From Gavia stellata (lineage: Eukaryota; Chordata; Aves; Gaviiformes; Gaviidae), in contig NC_082600.1 of assembly GCF_030936135.1 (NCBI RefSeq), positions 19,909,943 through 19,973,942 on the forward strand: a stretch of 64,000 nucleotides of DNA, written 5' to 3'. Positions 31,901 through 46,569 of this stretch are shown here, one piece after another. The notes beneath the pieces were generated by a model. It saw only the letters and a program-made list of their open reading frames with translations. It was not told the DNA's origin and searched no databases. Positions within the stretch are counted from its first letter, which is position 1; each line of letters opens with the position of its first letter. The position numbers were made by a program, and so were the translations under genes.

Positions 31901-34900
31901 GTCCCCAGATTGGTCTGCATGGATGTGCAGGAAGATATGTGCTTCCACACCTGCCCTCTTAAGTCACTTCTGTACCTGTGTCCATGCATTACATATTGAA
32001 GCCCCAAATTTTAATTTGCCTCCCTTACCTCCACAAAAAGAAGCCAGCTCTGTTCCCTCATCCACCTCCACTCCATCCATGTCACATTTCCTACTTTGTC
32101 TTGCTCCCAGAGTCTTGGAAAAGGTGGCTCTGTCTAGGCTTCTACAGCAAGGGCAATGATGGTGGAGAGGCAAGAGCTGCTGGCCTGGACAGCAGCAAGT
32201 CACTGCCCATCAGCTTTTTGGTGTTAGCTGCTGATCATACGGAACTCCAGGTGTAGAGGAGCTTACTCCTGGGTTACACATGCTGTTTCAGAGTAACTGC
32301 TCTATGCCAGAGCATACTGGAGAGACAGAGAGATTTTGCAGTGTGAATGGTTAGTGGCTGCTTGGAACTACTTTTGCGGTGGTGGTTGCTCCACAGCTCA
32401 TGTGAGTATGTATCTGCCACTTGTGTCGTTCCTTGCAATTTAAAGAGTGTTAAAAAAGCAAAAATAATGTTGCTAATTAACAGGATTATTGATCTTGTTT
32501 GAATCTGAGAGCACTTCAGTGCTTAAACCCTCACTATGTTCCCCTGCTTAAATTGATCAGAAGCTGGTCCTAAATAGGACTGAAAGCAGAATGTGGATCA
32601 AGTTTTTGTGCAAAGCTGCTTTTAAAAAAACCCTCTGACTACAGAGATTAAAATACAGTTGAGTTGGTATGTTGAGAAAAAAATCTATAAAATGGTGTCA
32701 TTATTTATGTGCCTCATCCTTAAAATGGTAGTTACTGATAAAGCAAAATGGCAAAAAAGTAACTGAAGTTGGCATCCATGCTGCTTTCTTCAGCTCCCAA
32801 ACAGCAGGGATGTCACAGGAAGCTCAGAAGTTGATACGTAGAAAATACTATTCTGGATCAGACTTGAGGTTCATTGCGTCAGTATCTTTCCACAGCTATG
32901 GCAAGATCAGGCCCTGGAACGAACTGCTCGCTGCTAGTAACCGGAGACAGTCTGTCCCCATAAAAGATTGTATTCTAAACTGTAACAGGAAGAGATAGTC
33001 TTAATTTTGAAGCATGACATGTAATAAGGGTTCCAGAATTATTGTGAATAACCGCAGCTCCGGGTAGTTTGTTATTCATATACATTTTTAGAATTTAGTT
33101 GGTTCTTCACCTCAGTGGGTTTCTGTAGCAATATGTTTCACCATGTAATTACTCATTGATTTGGCAAACAGTAATAAAGTACATTACTTCTTCTACAAAA
33201 ATGATACAAGATTTTATGTACCATTACAAAGGAGGCAACATTTCAGCTCTCATATTTTGTCTGAGAAATCAACACACAGTAAACTGCCTGCAGCTGACTC
33301 TATCTTTTAGCTTAAGAAATCATATTGGGATTCTGATGTTAATTTGCAGTGTCAACATGTCTTAAGCTGGATGCTTAGTGTTTTACTCAAATATAATGTT
33401 TTCTGGGTTTTCTAATAATTCAAACCAGTTTTTTCTAGTTATTTTCAGCTTTCCTAATTCTGTTTATTTTTTTTACCTAAACGCATACATAAATGAGTAT
33501 CATTTAGTCCAGAATTTGTTTTACTCTTGTTTAACAATAAAAGCCTGCACAGATGGCTGCAAAACAGAACCTTCAAACACAGCCAGATTTGTACATTTAT
33601 GCTGATTTCTTGCTTAAGGGAACTTGGTTCAAAATGCTGTACTGCCAAATCCATCCCTGCAGTAATTCTCTTGGCTTCAGTGGATGGCCACATGGGATTG
33701 CCTGTGATATCTGGCTAAGCTAAGAGATTCCATGCAATTCCAAAGGGATTTGTTTGACAATATGAAAAAATGAAGTCTGAAGAGCATGCTACTGTGTCGG
33801 GCGTTGGACAGTTCAAACATTTTGTTCAAAGTAGTGGCCATGAGAGGCACTTTCCATTCAGAAACCACAAGAAACAATTAAAATTTACTTTGATTTAGAT
33901 AATGGGCAGTAGAAAATGTTGTACTGACACTAGGTCACATGCAGGTGCAGACAACAGGAGGGTCAAACAGTCCAGCTGGTTTTTCTGAGGATTGAGAAAT
34001 AAATTCAGAACTGAGGAAGTGATCTGGAAGCTGCTGTAATTCTGTCTGTGTGGCATCAGAAATGCTGGAAGGAAGACTTTTAGAATACAGCTGCCTACAG
34101 AGAGTCTGGAAACTACAGGTAAATAAATTGTTCCTATTCATCTGAATTTCTTTGTGCTCCATAAATCAGGATGTTATGCCCATTCTTCCTAAATAAAGGG
34201 GATCATATAAAATTTCATCAATTTCTTTTCCTAATGGAAACAACCTTAAAGATGTGGAAAGCTGCCCAACTCTTTGGGCCAAAAAGAATTGGCATCACTA
34301 GAGAATATAATATCAAACAAGATTGCAACATAGGAACAGGCCAACAGCCTGTTTGGCTTCATTAGTATTGCTTATATGGGGCAGACAAAACACAGAAAAA
34401 TGAAAGTCTCAAAGCTGACTGATTTAATGAAATTGTGCACCTTATCTGAATATTTGCAAAGAATTAAAATAATTAGTTTTGAATTTTTGATGATCTGTTA
34501 AAGGCAAAGTGATAGCTATTGCATTAGAATAAAAATACTTGTGTTCACTTGGGAGTTGACTTGCTTTTCTATGGCAAACTATATTCTTTTAAAATAATCC
34601 AAAATGGTAAACACATTTATGGTGCAATATAAATAATACAGAATAATCAGCTGCAAAGCTACTATCTAGCACTAAAACATACTTCCACACTGAGAAGTGG
34701 TTGTTTATTGTAGTTTGTAGGAAACTACTGTGCTTGTAAGCCTTGTGTTAGCACTGTAACAGACAACCAAGAAATAGTTGCCTTATAACTTCAGCTGGAT
34801 CCTCTGTGTCATCCAGCTCAGTTAGGCTGGAGCTGAGCCAAAGACAGAATGCTTCTCAACATCCTACTCCCAATTGTAAAGTTTCCTGTTTTCTTTTGCA

Positions 34901-37900
34901 AGGAACACTTTATAGTGTAAATGCCTCACTGGTGGTGTCACCTATGACATTTTGGCCTTTTCATTCTGCTCCCATACTTTCGTCCAGAAACTGGCCAGGC
35001 TTCTTGCTGCTGATGTTTTAATGCCGTCTCCTTAGTTCCCTGTAGGAGAGTTTGTCGGGTCAGATATCCAGACTGCACCCGTGCATGTGTATCGTATTCA
35101 CCTGACCTAAAGGGCCTCCCATAATCCCACGTGCTGGGATCATTTCAGCTGTCTCCACATGAAGTCAGCTGCCGTTGGCCTGAAGTCCAGCTGGGTTTGA
35201 GCTGTTTCTGAGGGGAAGTGGTGAGGTGCGACTGCAGCGTGCTGTCTGTGACTCCTGGTTCTGGGAACACAGTGAGGAGAAGCCTCAGCTGTTTCTTCAG
35301 AGGCAACTTTGGCTCGACAGAATTTATGATCTCTGGCTCTGCATGAAGGTACAGGTATTGTTTCCAGGCCAGGCACAGTCTTGCAAGAGACATTTGTACA
35401 GTGGTGGGCCTCAGCTAATAACTATGTCGGATGCAAGGTGGTTTTACATTTGTGGCACGGATAATCTGCAGCATAGATAATCTTATCATAGATAATTGAG
35501 AGTTGGCTCGATGAGTGTTAGAAGTGTGCTCTCAGTTTTGATCTTGCATAGGCTGTTATTTTACTGCTGTTCAGCAGTATCAGCCTGAGGTATTCCCGCT
35601 TCCCTTTTTTGTTCCCTCTTCTCTCTGTGGCATGCCACCCATTCAGTTGTGCTAGCACAACTTTTCAAGATCAGTAATTATTTTTTTTTAAATCCAATCA
35701 GTTCATTGACTTAGTGCTGACAACCTTTTAATGAGCCTTATTTAAGAAGCCCTACAAGCAATTGTGTTAGCATAGCTGAGGGGCAGAGGGGGTATTAGAA
35801 GTCTTTAAGCTACTATGGCCATTTTTTATCATGAAACAATAGCCACAGGGCAGCTATACTCCTGTAATTTTAGTTGCCATGCCATTGTAAATTAGGAGTA
35901 ATCTCAAATAAAACAATGCTTCCAAGTTCACCAAACACGTTTGCTCTGAGAAGGTGCAGTATTAAAAAATGAAAAAAGTTGGTAGGTAGCTGGAGATTTG
36001 AGGGAAGCCTTTTTCCTCCCTGCAAATAAAATAATTTAGGAATGGCATTAATAAATAGAATTATCTCATTTTAGTACGTGAAAATTCTATTCTCTTTGTT
36101 TTAGTACTGAACCACCACTTAGAAAACTGCAGGGCTGCAAAATTACAAACCACACACAGTACTCTGAAAAACTGGATGGCTTCACCACGCTGCATACCAC
36201 TGTGCACTTCATGGCTTGTTGGGAATGAAAAACAATAGAAGCCTCGGGTTTCCCAGTCATCTTTGTCAGTGACTTCAATGAGGAAAAGACTACAAATAAA
36301 GTGGCCGCAGGGGGCTCTGCCCCACAGGCATGGTGTCACAGGGACAGAAACTGCAGAGAAATAAATCCCTGCTTGTCCTTGCTGCTGCCTCCTCTTGCCC
36401 CACCCCAGTTGTGGGGAAGGAAAATGGTATGGGGTGGGGGGAGACAGATGATCATCAGGCTTCAGAATTCATTTCTAGGAGTGGCATACGATAGGTCTAA
36501 CCATGGTTTTCCTTGAGAGGGTGAGAATCCTCATGTGCAGAAAATGTCATTGGAAAGGAAAAGAAAGCCAAACAAAGGGAATAAATACAGAACAGGCACT
36601 TTGCCAAGGAGCAAAAAAAATCCCTTGACAAGCAAAGAAACCGATGACTGTAGAGCTGTTTCATCGGCAGGGAAGAAAGATGTCAGAATCTGCCACTGGA
36701 GAAATCCCCCACCCAATCTGGCTATCAAAACACAGCTGGCGACCCCAGGGAAAGAGATCCCTGAACAACAGAGAAAATAGCATATTTCTCTTGGCTTGAG
36801 AAGAACAAATTCTATTACCAGGAAACTCTGTTTGGCTACAGCTATTAATTTACAAATGGCAGTCAGCAGCTCTCATTTTCTAACTGTAGCCTTTCTTATT
36901 GCGTTCCTCCCTCCCTTTCCTTTTTTGGTTTCTCCTTGCACCCCTCCCCAATTTATCTATGTTCCTGACAACTCACTGAACATATTGTGCGGATTATCTG
37001 AATGTGCTTACCTCTGGGCTTGTCTGCAACTGCTAGTCCTATTAATTTACCTTTCCCAAATAGTTATTTACTGAATAGCAATAAAAAGTAATTATTTCTA
37101 GCAGCCAAATCAAAACCCTGATCTTAGCATTTCGAAATAGGATGCTTTCTAGATAGGTCTTAAACTCTTCAGCGTTCATATTTCAGTAGTGGTACTCTAG
37201 TACAGGGCCTCCATTAATGACTATGGCTGTTCAAGCACTTCTATAATGTCAACAGTTGAGGTTTTTTCCTTTCCAGTATATTGTTACTGATTTGTTTGCT
37301 AACAAATTTGGGATACCAACTCACAAACCCAAGGTACAGTGTTCTATAAATGAACTTGGACGAACTTAGCAGAGCCTGCTTTATGCAGCTCTTCCTAAAT
37401 GAAGGCTGCTTTGACAGTGTTTAGAGATTCCACAGTTCATACGAGGCTACTGCATGCTTCTGCCAAAGGCCGTAACATAGTTTGGGGTGGAATGCAGCTT
37501 CCCCTTTCAGTGTGTAGGTGCCAGAAGTTTTTGATTTAAGCATATGGTGTACTTTCTTCATTAAAACAGCAATATGCTTAGCTCAAAAGAAGTACTTCAT
37601 TCTAAAATTCACTGGCACCCTTTTGGTAGCAAAGATAGTAGAATACCATTTCAGTGTTATTTGTATTTTAGGACTTTGAACAGTCCTAAATACCAGGAAT
37701 CAATGCTTATGATTCCTGGGAAATACAGCTGCAGTGTTTTATCGCTTCCAGTACAAGATGGTCTACCATGGTTGGCTATACTTTAAAGAATAATGAAGTT
37801 GTTCTGGATATACTGATGAACACTAATAATTTCTTAGTCATTAGGAAATAGCATAAATATGGTCAGGTACGTATTTCTGTGTTAGCTGCATTTCTGTTTA

Positions 37901-40845
37901 CTTCTATATGGATTTTCGGTTTTGTTTTTTTTTTATATATATGATTTCTAGTTTGGCATAATAACCTAATGTAACAGCTAGGCTAAATTATACAGAGAAC
38001 AGCTCATATCTAATTCATATAATAATGAAAAGAATAGACAGAAATTAATGGACTAAGGCTGCTTACCAAAGTAAAATGTATGGAATAATAAACTGTCACT
38101 GAAGCATTTTAGAGGTTTTCCGTATTGAAATTATACTCTTCCACTTGTACAAGAAATTTTTTACAAGTAATACTAAATTACACAATTTCAGTAGAGTTTT
38201 ACATTTTTCTGACTCTCTTGCCCTTTTCTGTCTTGTAATTATTTTTTACATGATCTCACATTGCTCTAGAGAAAGACTTTATTCCTATTTCTACATGTTC
38301 CTCGCAATTCTTTCTTTGGTGGCTTTTGATCAAGAGGAGTAATACACTTGGGGCACTGAGATTTTATTGGGTAATTTTCCCAATACTTTCCCTCAATAAA
38401 GCAAAGCTTTTCACTTGTTTGAAGAGGAAAGGAGACAATACTAAATAGAACTTTTCATTATTTTTTGGGTCTAGTATTTTAAATCATGAGCAACCTTGGT
38501 CCTATAAAGTTCTGGGATCAAGCCTCATAGGTTTTCCAGAGGTGTTTAACCTTTAGTAGGATAAAGGTTAATGTTTCCTTCCATTTGTATTTTAACCTGC
38601 CCCCTCACAAGATATCAAACAGCAAAATGAACTATTTTTCTTCAAATCTATAGTCAGAAGCAAGATAACCTATGAAAACAACATCCATCAGGCGCATGTG
38701 AGGAATTCATCTGTTTGAATGGATGCACAGAGAAGCTCACATTCATTTCAATGGAAGGGGAACTGTGGCTTCATTTGTTAGAAATGCAACCAGAACCTAT
38801 ACCTCACCAATAATCTATCAGATGGCTAAGCAGATGTTAAGATATGTTTAGATGAGTAGTAAATGCCATTGCTCTCCTTTTAGTCTAATGGAAGGACTCT
38901 GTATTCAGAAGTTCAGCAACAAAACATGTAGCAAGGTATCTACAGTGCTCGTATACAGATGTGTCTCTAGACTTGTGCTGAGGATCACACGTGCTTAATT
39001 TTTGCTTTGAGCTAGACACATTGGCTTACCTTGTCTGATACCTAATCTCTCAGAAACTCTCCAGCTTCTGGCTAATTGGTAGTGTGGTTTGGACTGGTAG
39101 ATAAGGTTATTTTTATTCCTCTGCAAATTCCTAATTCCTCTAGCAATGGACAGTGGAAAAGAATCCAATCCCCAACCTGACAGTGGTTGAAAGTTGGAAA
39201 TGTTTCTTTGGGAAATGGGAAAATGAGCAATCCAAGATTGATGGACAATATAATATGGACTGTGTGCCTAAGCTTTGTAATCTAAATATTGTTTTCCATG
39301 AATAATTAATATTCTAGGGGAAACACTTACTATGATGTTCTGTATCAACCTGGACCATAGTTACAGCAGGAGTTTGCAAAGGCCTTGAGCAGTATGTCAG
39401 AGAGTCTTGCAGGGAATGTGCTGCCTGTGAGCTATGTGCTGAGGAAAAACTACAGCAGATGACACTATATGTCAGATTACATCTTATAGAAGAAAGATTG
39501 TTTCTGTATTTTGTTTGTTAATATGACCTGTGAATGAGAAGTGGGGCTTTTTGTTTGCATTCCTTTTCTAACTAAGTGAGTAAGAAATGCTTTAGGTTGA
39601 CTGTACCACTTTGTATCCTAAATTTGTTAACAAATGAGACCAGCACAATAAATTTAACATTAAAAGATCTATAGTGTTTTAATCTATAGTGGGAAAAGAA
39701 ATGCTAGAACCACTCCAGTTACCTCAAAAAGGTAATTGAGACTGTGTGATTAGAGAGGGGTCAGCAGAATGCTTGATGTATTGACTTAATGTATTGACAA
39801 TGTATTGACACATTGACTTAGAAGAATTTGAGGAAGAGTATGCCACATGATTTCAATCATAATGTATAACATTTTTTAAGCAAACAACACTGGTTATAGA
39901 AATCAGTCATCTGGCTTCTTCATTCATGAAGTCACTCATTACAAGCTCTGGAACACTTCTTTTTGCTGGCTATGGGCTTTGGTTTCCACTGCTTGACCTC
40001 TCCAGAATGATTAGATAATTAGATCTTATCTCTCAAGGCCACTATGGCTACCGCCCACCTTGCTGTTTTGCAGAGATGTGCACAGTATTTGGGAAGCAGA
40101 GTATAATCACAGACAGACTGATAGATATGAGTGAAAAAGGAAAAGATAATCTTTCACACTCTATATATTTATCACATTCCCTCATCCATCTGAATGACAC
40201 GTAACGCTTCTTTTGCAAGCTATTGAGGTTTAGCCTGGACTGATGTGGTGGTGGTTGTTCCTTTGTCTTAGTAATGTCTTGGTTCCATCCCAGTGATATG
40301 TCCAAGCTTGTATTTCTGAGGGTGGATTTCATGTGCTGCCCAAAGTGAAGTCATGAAAATAGGTAAGAAGTCCTCTGACCAAAAAGGACTGACTTATAGC
40401 CAGATGGGTAGAAAGTATTTCAGATAATGGCTGCAGTTGTGAAAATGAGCTCAGGGTTCATGAAAGCCCAACAGCTTTGAACAAAATTGATGATCTGAGA
40501 GAAAATGATTAAAAATCTGAGGGGAATTAAAAAAGAAAGTAACATTTATTAAGGGAGGAAAGAGTATTTGGGATGGACAGTGAGATAAATGATTGTTTTA
40601 CAATGCTGAGTGAGTGGAAAAAGAAAAGGAATAATATGTGACTGGCCATTTGTGAGCAAATGGTCATGTGTGGTGATGATCATCCTGAGTTTGGGTACCA
40701 AAAAGGAAATATGTATATATGGGAGACAGATTTAGGCTGCGAGCTATTTGACAAAGGGTTGTCATCTGGTTTTGTGCATGTCTGGATGTGGAATAGTGGT
40801 TGTGAGACAGAGAATTCTAGAGGGAGGGAGAATTCATACAGGTGC
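31901..40845. other. Long intergenic stretch, nothing firmly recognised
   Basis: About 9 kb, mostly AT-rich. The first 300 bp may still hold gag/protease remains of the ERV, but no motif is clear. A short tandem repeat lies at 39776-39818. No exon, RNA gene or promoter-like island was recognised. Confidence 0.55.
39776..39818 (+). repeat. Short tandem repeat with ATGTATTGAC unit
   Basis: Three copies of ATGTATTGAC separated by 1-3 bases, followed by a diverged fourth (ACATTGAC). Confidence 0.75.
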
Positions 40846-40910
40846 ATAGCATGGGTCAGCTTGGAAGGGCCTTCAGAAGGTCTTCTAGTCCAGTCTCTTG
40901 CTTACGTGGG
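40846..40910 (-). mobile_element. Small CR1 3'-end remnant
   Basis: The plus strand reads GCTTGGAAGGGCCTTCAGAA followed by TCTTCTAGTCCAG. This matches the complement of the CR1 3' signature (TTGGAAGGGACC...ATCTAGTCCA). Only the terminal part is recognisable. Confidence 0.5.
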
Positions 40911-43199
40911 AAAGAAGATTGTTGCAAACATTTTTATGAAGTTGTGCATTTTCATGTTCGTGGTACAGACTGAGTAGCAGATTTTTGACGTACTAATTTT
41001 TCTTGGAAATTTGTAAATTTCAAACTGCTCCACTCCTGTATATGTGTATAAAATAAGCAATGAAATATAAAATTGTATAGACATATACATATATGTATAT
41101 AGACATATATATATAGACATATAATTTCACTCATACCCTGATGAAGGTGGTAGGACATTCAAATTATTCTGGCTTAGACTATTTTATTGCACTAAGAACT
41201 AGGTTTGAATTACCATCACCCTTACTTTTCCTCTTAATATATTTAATGCATGTACAGCTGTTTTTTTCCAGCCTTCTGAGCCAAAAGAACTGCTTTTATG
41301 CAATTCAATGGGTGTAGGAAAACACTGAGGGACAGGTAAGGTGAAAAAGTAGTGCATGGAAGAAGCATGGTCATACCTTCGAGGAAGGACCATAAAAATA
41401 AAATTAATGTCCATTCTTCTCTACATGAAAATTAAATTTCCTAATGCTATTATAGCACTTACCAAGTGTACTTGTCTATGCATTTTCCTCTTCTCAAGGC
41501 TGTGCAGCATATTGCTGCTCTTCAGTTAGAAAGTAACAGCACTTCAGCAGAATAATTGCAGTTTGTACAAAAGGACTTTCACTGCTAATAAGAGAGAGGA
41601 TTTCATTTTAATAAATATATAGTTGATTAGTCCCAGTTAATATATTATTGTGACTTAGTGATGCCAGCCATAATTTAGGTATGTTAGGCTGGTGTTTTCA
41701 TAGGCGTAATAATCCTCATTGTGCTGAAAGCACAGTGTAATAGCTCAGGACAGCAGGAGTCCAGTTCATTGTGTTGTAGATTTTTTTTTTTTACTGTGTA
41801 TATATCAACTAGTTCCAATGCCTGTCGTATCGGTTGTCCAGTGACAGCAATCAGCATTCTGTCAGAGAGGTGACTGCATACAACTCAAGCATTATACAAA
41901 TTTTCTGGTAATAAAACTTTTCAATAGCAATAATGGATACCTATGTGATATTATTTACAATTTGAAATTTTCTAGAAAACTGGAGGAAAGTTTGTGATCG
42001 TGATGGCAGCTGAATTAATAGAATTTTGCTGTACAGATGGAGGTTGGAGAAAGGAAAATCTCCTGCAAGCATCACAGCTCAGTTGTTGGTGAAAGATGGG
42101 GATGAGGGAGATTTCTGATGAGGTTGAAGAGAGATTAAAAAATGCAGATGAGCTACTAATACCAGTACAGCCCAGATATTTGTGCAAGTGACAACCAAAG
42201 CATGGGGTTTTTTACTGGGTACAAACTGATGCTATTTTAGACTAATGTTAGGTAGGCAGTAATGATGGGGAGAGAGCTGGTTGCATTTAAAGTAAAAACA
42301 GAGCAGTCCCCTCTCCATCCCCACCTGCTTGAAAAATCCAAATTAAATGGAAGAATAAACAAAGCTGTTTCAACAATTAAAGTTTTGGAGGGCTTTTTTA
42401 ATACCATAAGAACAAATGTTCGTAGATTAGACATAATAATTGAGGTATTTGAATGGACTGAATAAATCAGAGGCTTAAACATGACAGAGATCTGGAATTT
42501 ATCTAACTCAGAGATGCAAAAAGCATCTGGAATTTACATTCCAAGTAAGGAAGCAGGGTGAGTAACCACCTCAGCAGCCAGAGCAAAAACAAGGAAAAGG
42601 TCTGTATGGAATGGAGAAGGGAAATGAATGAATGAAGAAAGCTATGACATTGGAGACTTGGAAGTGCAGGACTCAAGGAAGGTTTGCCAGACCTAACCCA
42701 GAGCTAGATCTTGCAAAAGAGTAAAACAAAAAGCAAAAAACTATTTAGCGATGTAGGTAGCACATTGCAACTAGCACAAAAAGAAGAGGGAGCCCCAAAG
42801 CACTGAGGTTTTGTATAATCTAGCTATATTCCCCAGCTTAATGAGTAATTTTTGCCGCTTTCAGAACAAAGATGTAGAAAGGAAAGTCAAAGCTAAGTCT
42901 GCTGTTAGAAGAGAATATACACAAAGTGAAAAGAACCATGGCATGGAAGCTAAACTAGGAGAGCTCAACTTGCTCAAATGTGGAAGCATTACTGACTAAT
43001 GAAAGAACTAGGGCATGAAGTTTTATGACTTGTGGTAGAGATTTTAATCCATTTGTTGTATTGTGGTGGTGCTATATAGCAAGCTTCACTTTTCTTTTTA
43101 TAAACATTTAATATATTTTCAATTATTCAGTTAGTCTACAATAACACACAAAGCTTTAAAACCAATTTTGAAAATAATGGAACACTATGGCTATAAATG
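40911..43199. other. Intergenic DNA, nothing else recognised
   Basis: AT-rich, only short random frames, apart from the TA/CATA microsatellite listed separately. Confidence 0.6.
41071..41122. repeat. TA/CATA low-complexity repeat
   Basis: Repeats of TATAGACATATA and ATACATATATGTAT; a degenerate AT-rich microsatellite. Confidence 0.7.
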
Positions 43200-44340
43200 G
43201 AAGATGGGATAAAATGCAGTCCAAGTTTACTAAAGGTAGATCATGAGTGTACTTTAATGGCAGCAGAATTTTTATGGATGGAAACCTGGTGGATCCAGTT
43301 GATTTTTATTTCAGTAAAGCACTTGACAATGTAGTACTAGTGAGATTATTTGTTGAAAAGAAGAGAAATGTAAGTTAGATAAAGAAATGGCTAAAAGAGG
43401 GATGACAATAGGTCTGTGCTGGAAAGGGTACTATGAGACCAGAGAGGGATTTCAAGTGGGGCTCCTTATACCAGCATTTGGCTCAATCTTATTTATTAAA
43501 GGCAATGGCACAAAAATAAGAGCATGGTAATTAAACTTGCTGATGGCAAAAACTGAGAGGCCTTGCTCACAACGAGCCATATCAAGAATTTCATTCCTAG
43601 AAAACGGGTGATCTAGCATCCTGGAGTAATAGAAGTAAAGTTAAATTTAATACAAAATACAAGGCCATGTCCTGAGGGATTAATAATGAGATGTTCTGGT
43701 ATAATAGGGGGATTTATCCGGGGGAAGTGATAGATTGGAAATGCCCAAGTATAATTACTGATCATGGTCATTATGAGCCACTAGCATGATTCAGCCAACT
43801 AAACGATAAATGCAGGGCTGTAGAATATTTTCAGTAGAGAATGAGAAGTAGGTCATTCTGTAGAGTACCACTGCATCTGGAATACTGTGTACAATTCTAG
43901 TTCAGAATATGAACTGAGAAAAGTGCAAAAAATTCAGTGGACTGAGCAACCAATCTTACAAAATTTTAAAATTGCTTAATGGAAGAAAGGCTGAGTGGCA
44001 TATGATTACTGTCTGTGTATAGATTATATCCCGGTTAGCACCCTGGTGAAGCGAAGAGCTATTTTAAGCCGTAGAAAAATGCTGGCTGAGAAACAGATGG
44101 ATATAAACGGAGCATGAATGAAATTAAGGAGGAAGTCAGGATGTTTCCAAGCATCGGAAAATAGACGTTCTGGACCTGTCTTGCAACAGGAGTTGTGGGT
44201 AGGAAAGCCCAACAAATTTCTAAATGGAATATATGAACAGACTTACGTGGTAAGGTTTTCTGCAGAGAAGGCTGAACTCAGTGACTCAGACCATCCCTTC
44301 CAGACCTATGTTCACAAGAGGTTAGAGATGAGGGATGAAT
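43200..44340 (+). mobile_element. Ancient CR1/L3-like LINE fossil
   Basis: A heavily decayed reverse transcriptase region. In-order traces: DFYFSKALDNV near 43295 (compare DFSKAFDTV), a GVPQGS-like segment GAPYTSIWLNLI (frame broken) near 43460, a KLADGKN-like remnant of FADD near 43540, ECGQF/LEYCVQF-like near 43880, and KERLSGI near 43985. It ends with a 3' UTR carrying GGTTTTCTGCAGAGAAGG and CATCCCTTCCAGACCTATG near 44305-44311, like the terminal signature of L3/CR1. No tail repeat is left. Divergence is far greater than in the two CR1 copies at 22.4 and 26.0 kb. Confidence 0.75.
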
Positions 44341-46300
44341 GGCTAGATAAACTTTATATGGGGGAAAAGTCTAATGAGAAATTAGCATGGGTTTTACATA
44401 AGAAATCATCAAACACAGGAAAAATGCAGAAGAATTGCTAACTGCAATAGGAAATGGAAAATCCTACCTGTTAGACAGTGTAGCCTCTTTATTTTAAAAA
44501 TACTGTTTAAGCATGATAAATGTGTTTCATAGGCTGCATTTTGAAAGGTTCATCAGGGATATTACTCCTCCCCCAAATGAAAACATCTGATCCTATGATC
44601 CCAACACACCAAAAAAACACCCCATTACAGTAACTGGAAGCTTCACCTGTGGCTGCACGATGAAGCCACAAAGCTACCTCAAAATGCTGCAGTAAGTTGA
44701 ATGTTTTCTGTTGGAATGGCATGTAAAATTTACTTGCTTTGATTTGAAAATAAAAGAAGTACGTCAAATGCATTTTTCTTACAGGCAGAGCTATTCCTGT
44801 GTTGTTTAAAAAAGAGGGATGGTGGGCCTCCCGGGTACAAGATATAAAAATAGGCCAAAAATAAGGGTGGGGGTGAGGTGGTTTTTTTGGTTTGTTGGTT
44901 TGTTTTTTTCCAAGAATCAAACTCCTTGCCTCTGTTTCTCTACAAAAAGAAACTGGATAAAATTGCATGGTTTTAGATATATAGGAAGTTCTGATCATTC
45001 AGCATTTCTTAAAATTCTCTAGTCTTCATCCTGAGAAAGCTTGTATAAAATGCTAGTGGGCATTTCTAGCAAACAGAATGCACTGCTTGTGTCTGCAGAG
45101 TACCTCCTTCCTCTTCTGGGTGTAGTTTTGTTCACAGCAAAATTCTCTAAGTGTACTGGGAACAATATCAAGACCCTCATTTTTTGCAATCTATATAGAA
45201 ATACAGATTTATATTCACATATGCATACATGCATGTACAGCATAAGTTAAAATACTTTACAAGTCTGATGTTTATGTCTAAAAACCTAATAGGTCTATCT
45301 AGAGTATGGCTTTGAAACAAAGGTTTTTCATATTAATTTGGTTGCTGTTTCTGTTTTGTATTATGGAACAATGTATACATATTTCATACATGCATAAAGG
45401 GTCAGTCTGACCATGCCTTTGGTTTGAAGTTCAAGGCCAGCACTGCTATGCCGCTTGAGTAATCAAGTGCAAGAATCTCCTTTAGGTTTCTGAATGGTAG
45501 AATTAGAATGTATATCTGAACCGAATCAGTTATCTTTATTACATGTCCATCACAAACGTACCTGTAATAGCTGATCTACCCAGCAAGCATTTTGTAACCC
45601 AACAAGCTTATCATAACTGAAGATTTTACAGATAGAACTTGGATCAGTAAATAAATCATCAGATTTATTAAAGCATTAGAAAGATGGCCTGACAGATGTT
45701 GTAAAAATATTAGCAGTAATGCATCTCTGAATAAGAACAACTCATACATGTTTATTTTCTATTTAATTTTATCTGTTGAAGAAAAAATGTTTGCACCACT
45801 TCTGTGTTGTTTGATGTCCCTGTTTTATTAATAATGTAAACTGCTAAGATTTTATTCAGGTATTATTTATTACATAGTAAGAAGAAGGCAGTAGAATTGC
45901 ATATTTTCAGTGAGCAAAAATGTAATCTTCAAAATCTCTGTATAAAAGACTCTAGGAATTACATACATACTGACCTGCAAAATAGGTACTTTGAGGGCAA
46001 AATATGATACATCAAATTTAATAGCGGTATTATACAATATCCTCACCTAGAATACTTACTGTATGTGTAGTACAATATATAATTAAAAAATGAAGAGAAA
46101 GTTAGTAATTGTAATCTGTTGCTAAATATGAGTCAGCTCATTTCCCTTTAAAAATACAATAGAAGTGCTTTTGAAAGACAAATGTAGAATTATTATACCT
46201 TTGTATCAAACTATGTTCAGTTTTAATCTGTCAGTTTTGAGTGCTGGAGGAATAATATCTAGACATTTAAGAAGAATTTCTTCTTAGAAGACATCTTCTT
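44341..46300. other. Intergenic AT-rich DNA, nothing recognised
   Basis: Contains a 163-codon minus-strand open frame at 44507-44998 with no recognisable product and no gene-like context, so it is not called as a gene. Confidence 0.6.
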
Positions 46301-46569
46301 GAGCTGCCTCTCTCAAACAACGGCAAAGCGTGAGATGATGGAGAGCTCTACATTGCTTCCTCTGTGAAATGTCCCAGCCATGTCACACCTGATGTTCACA
46401 GCATGAATCTGGTTACCTGGGAAAGAAAGCAGGCAGGGATGAGAGCCAGCAACATGGCAGTGGTGGCTGCCAGGCCACATCAGACAGGGGAGGCCAGTCC
46501 TCTCCCTCTTCAAGTGAACAGCAGAGGTGGGAAGGGTGAAGAGGTGGGAAGTATATCAGCAACTTTGAA

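Noticed and set aside
44507..44998. 163-codon minus-strand frame
   Set aside because: No recognisable domain, no promoter or splice context; compatible with chance.
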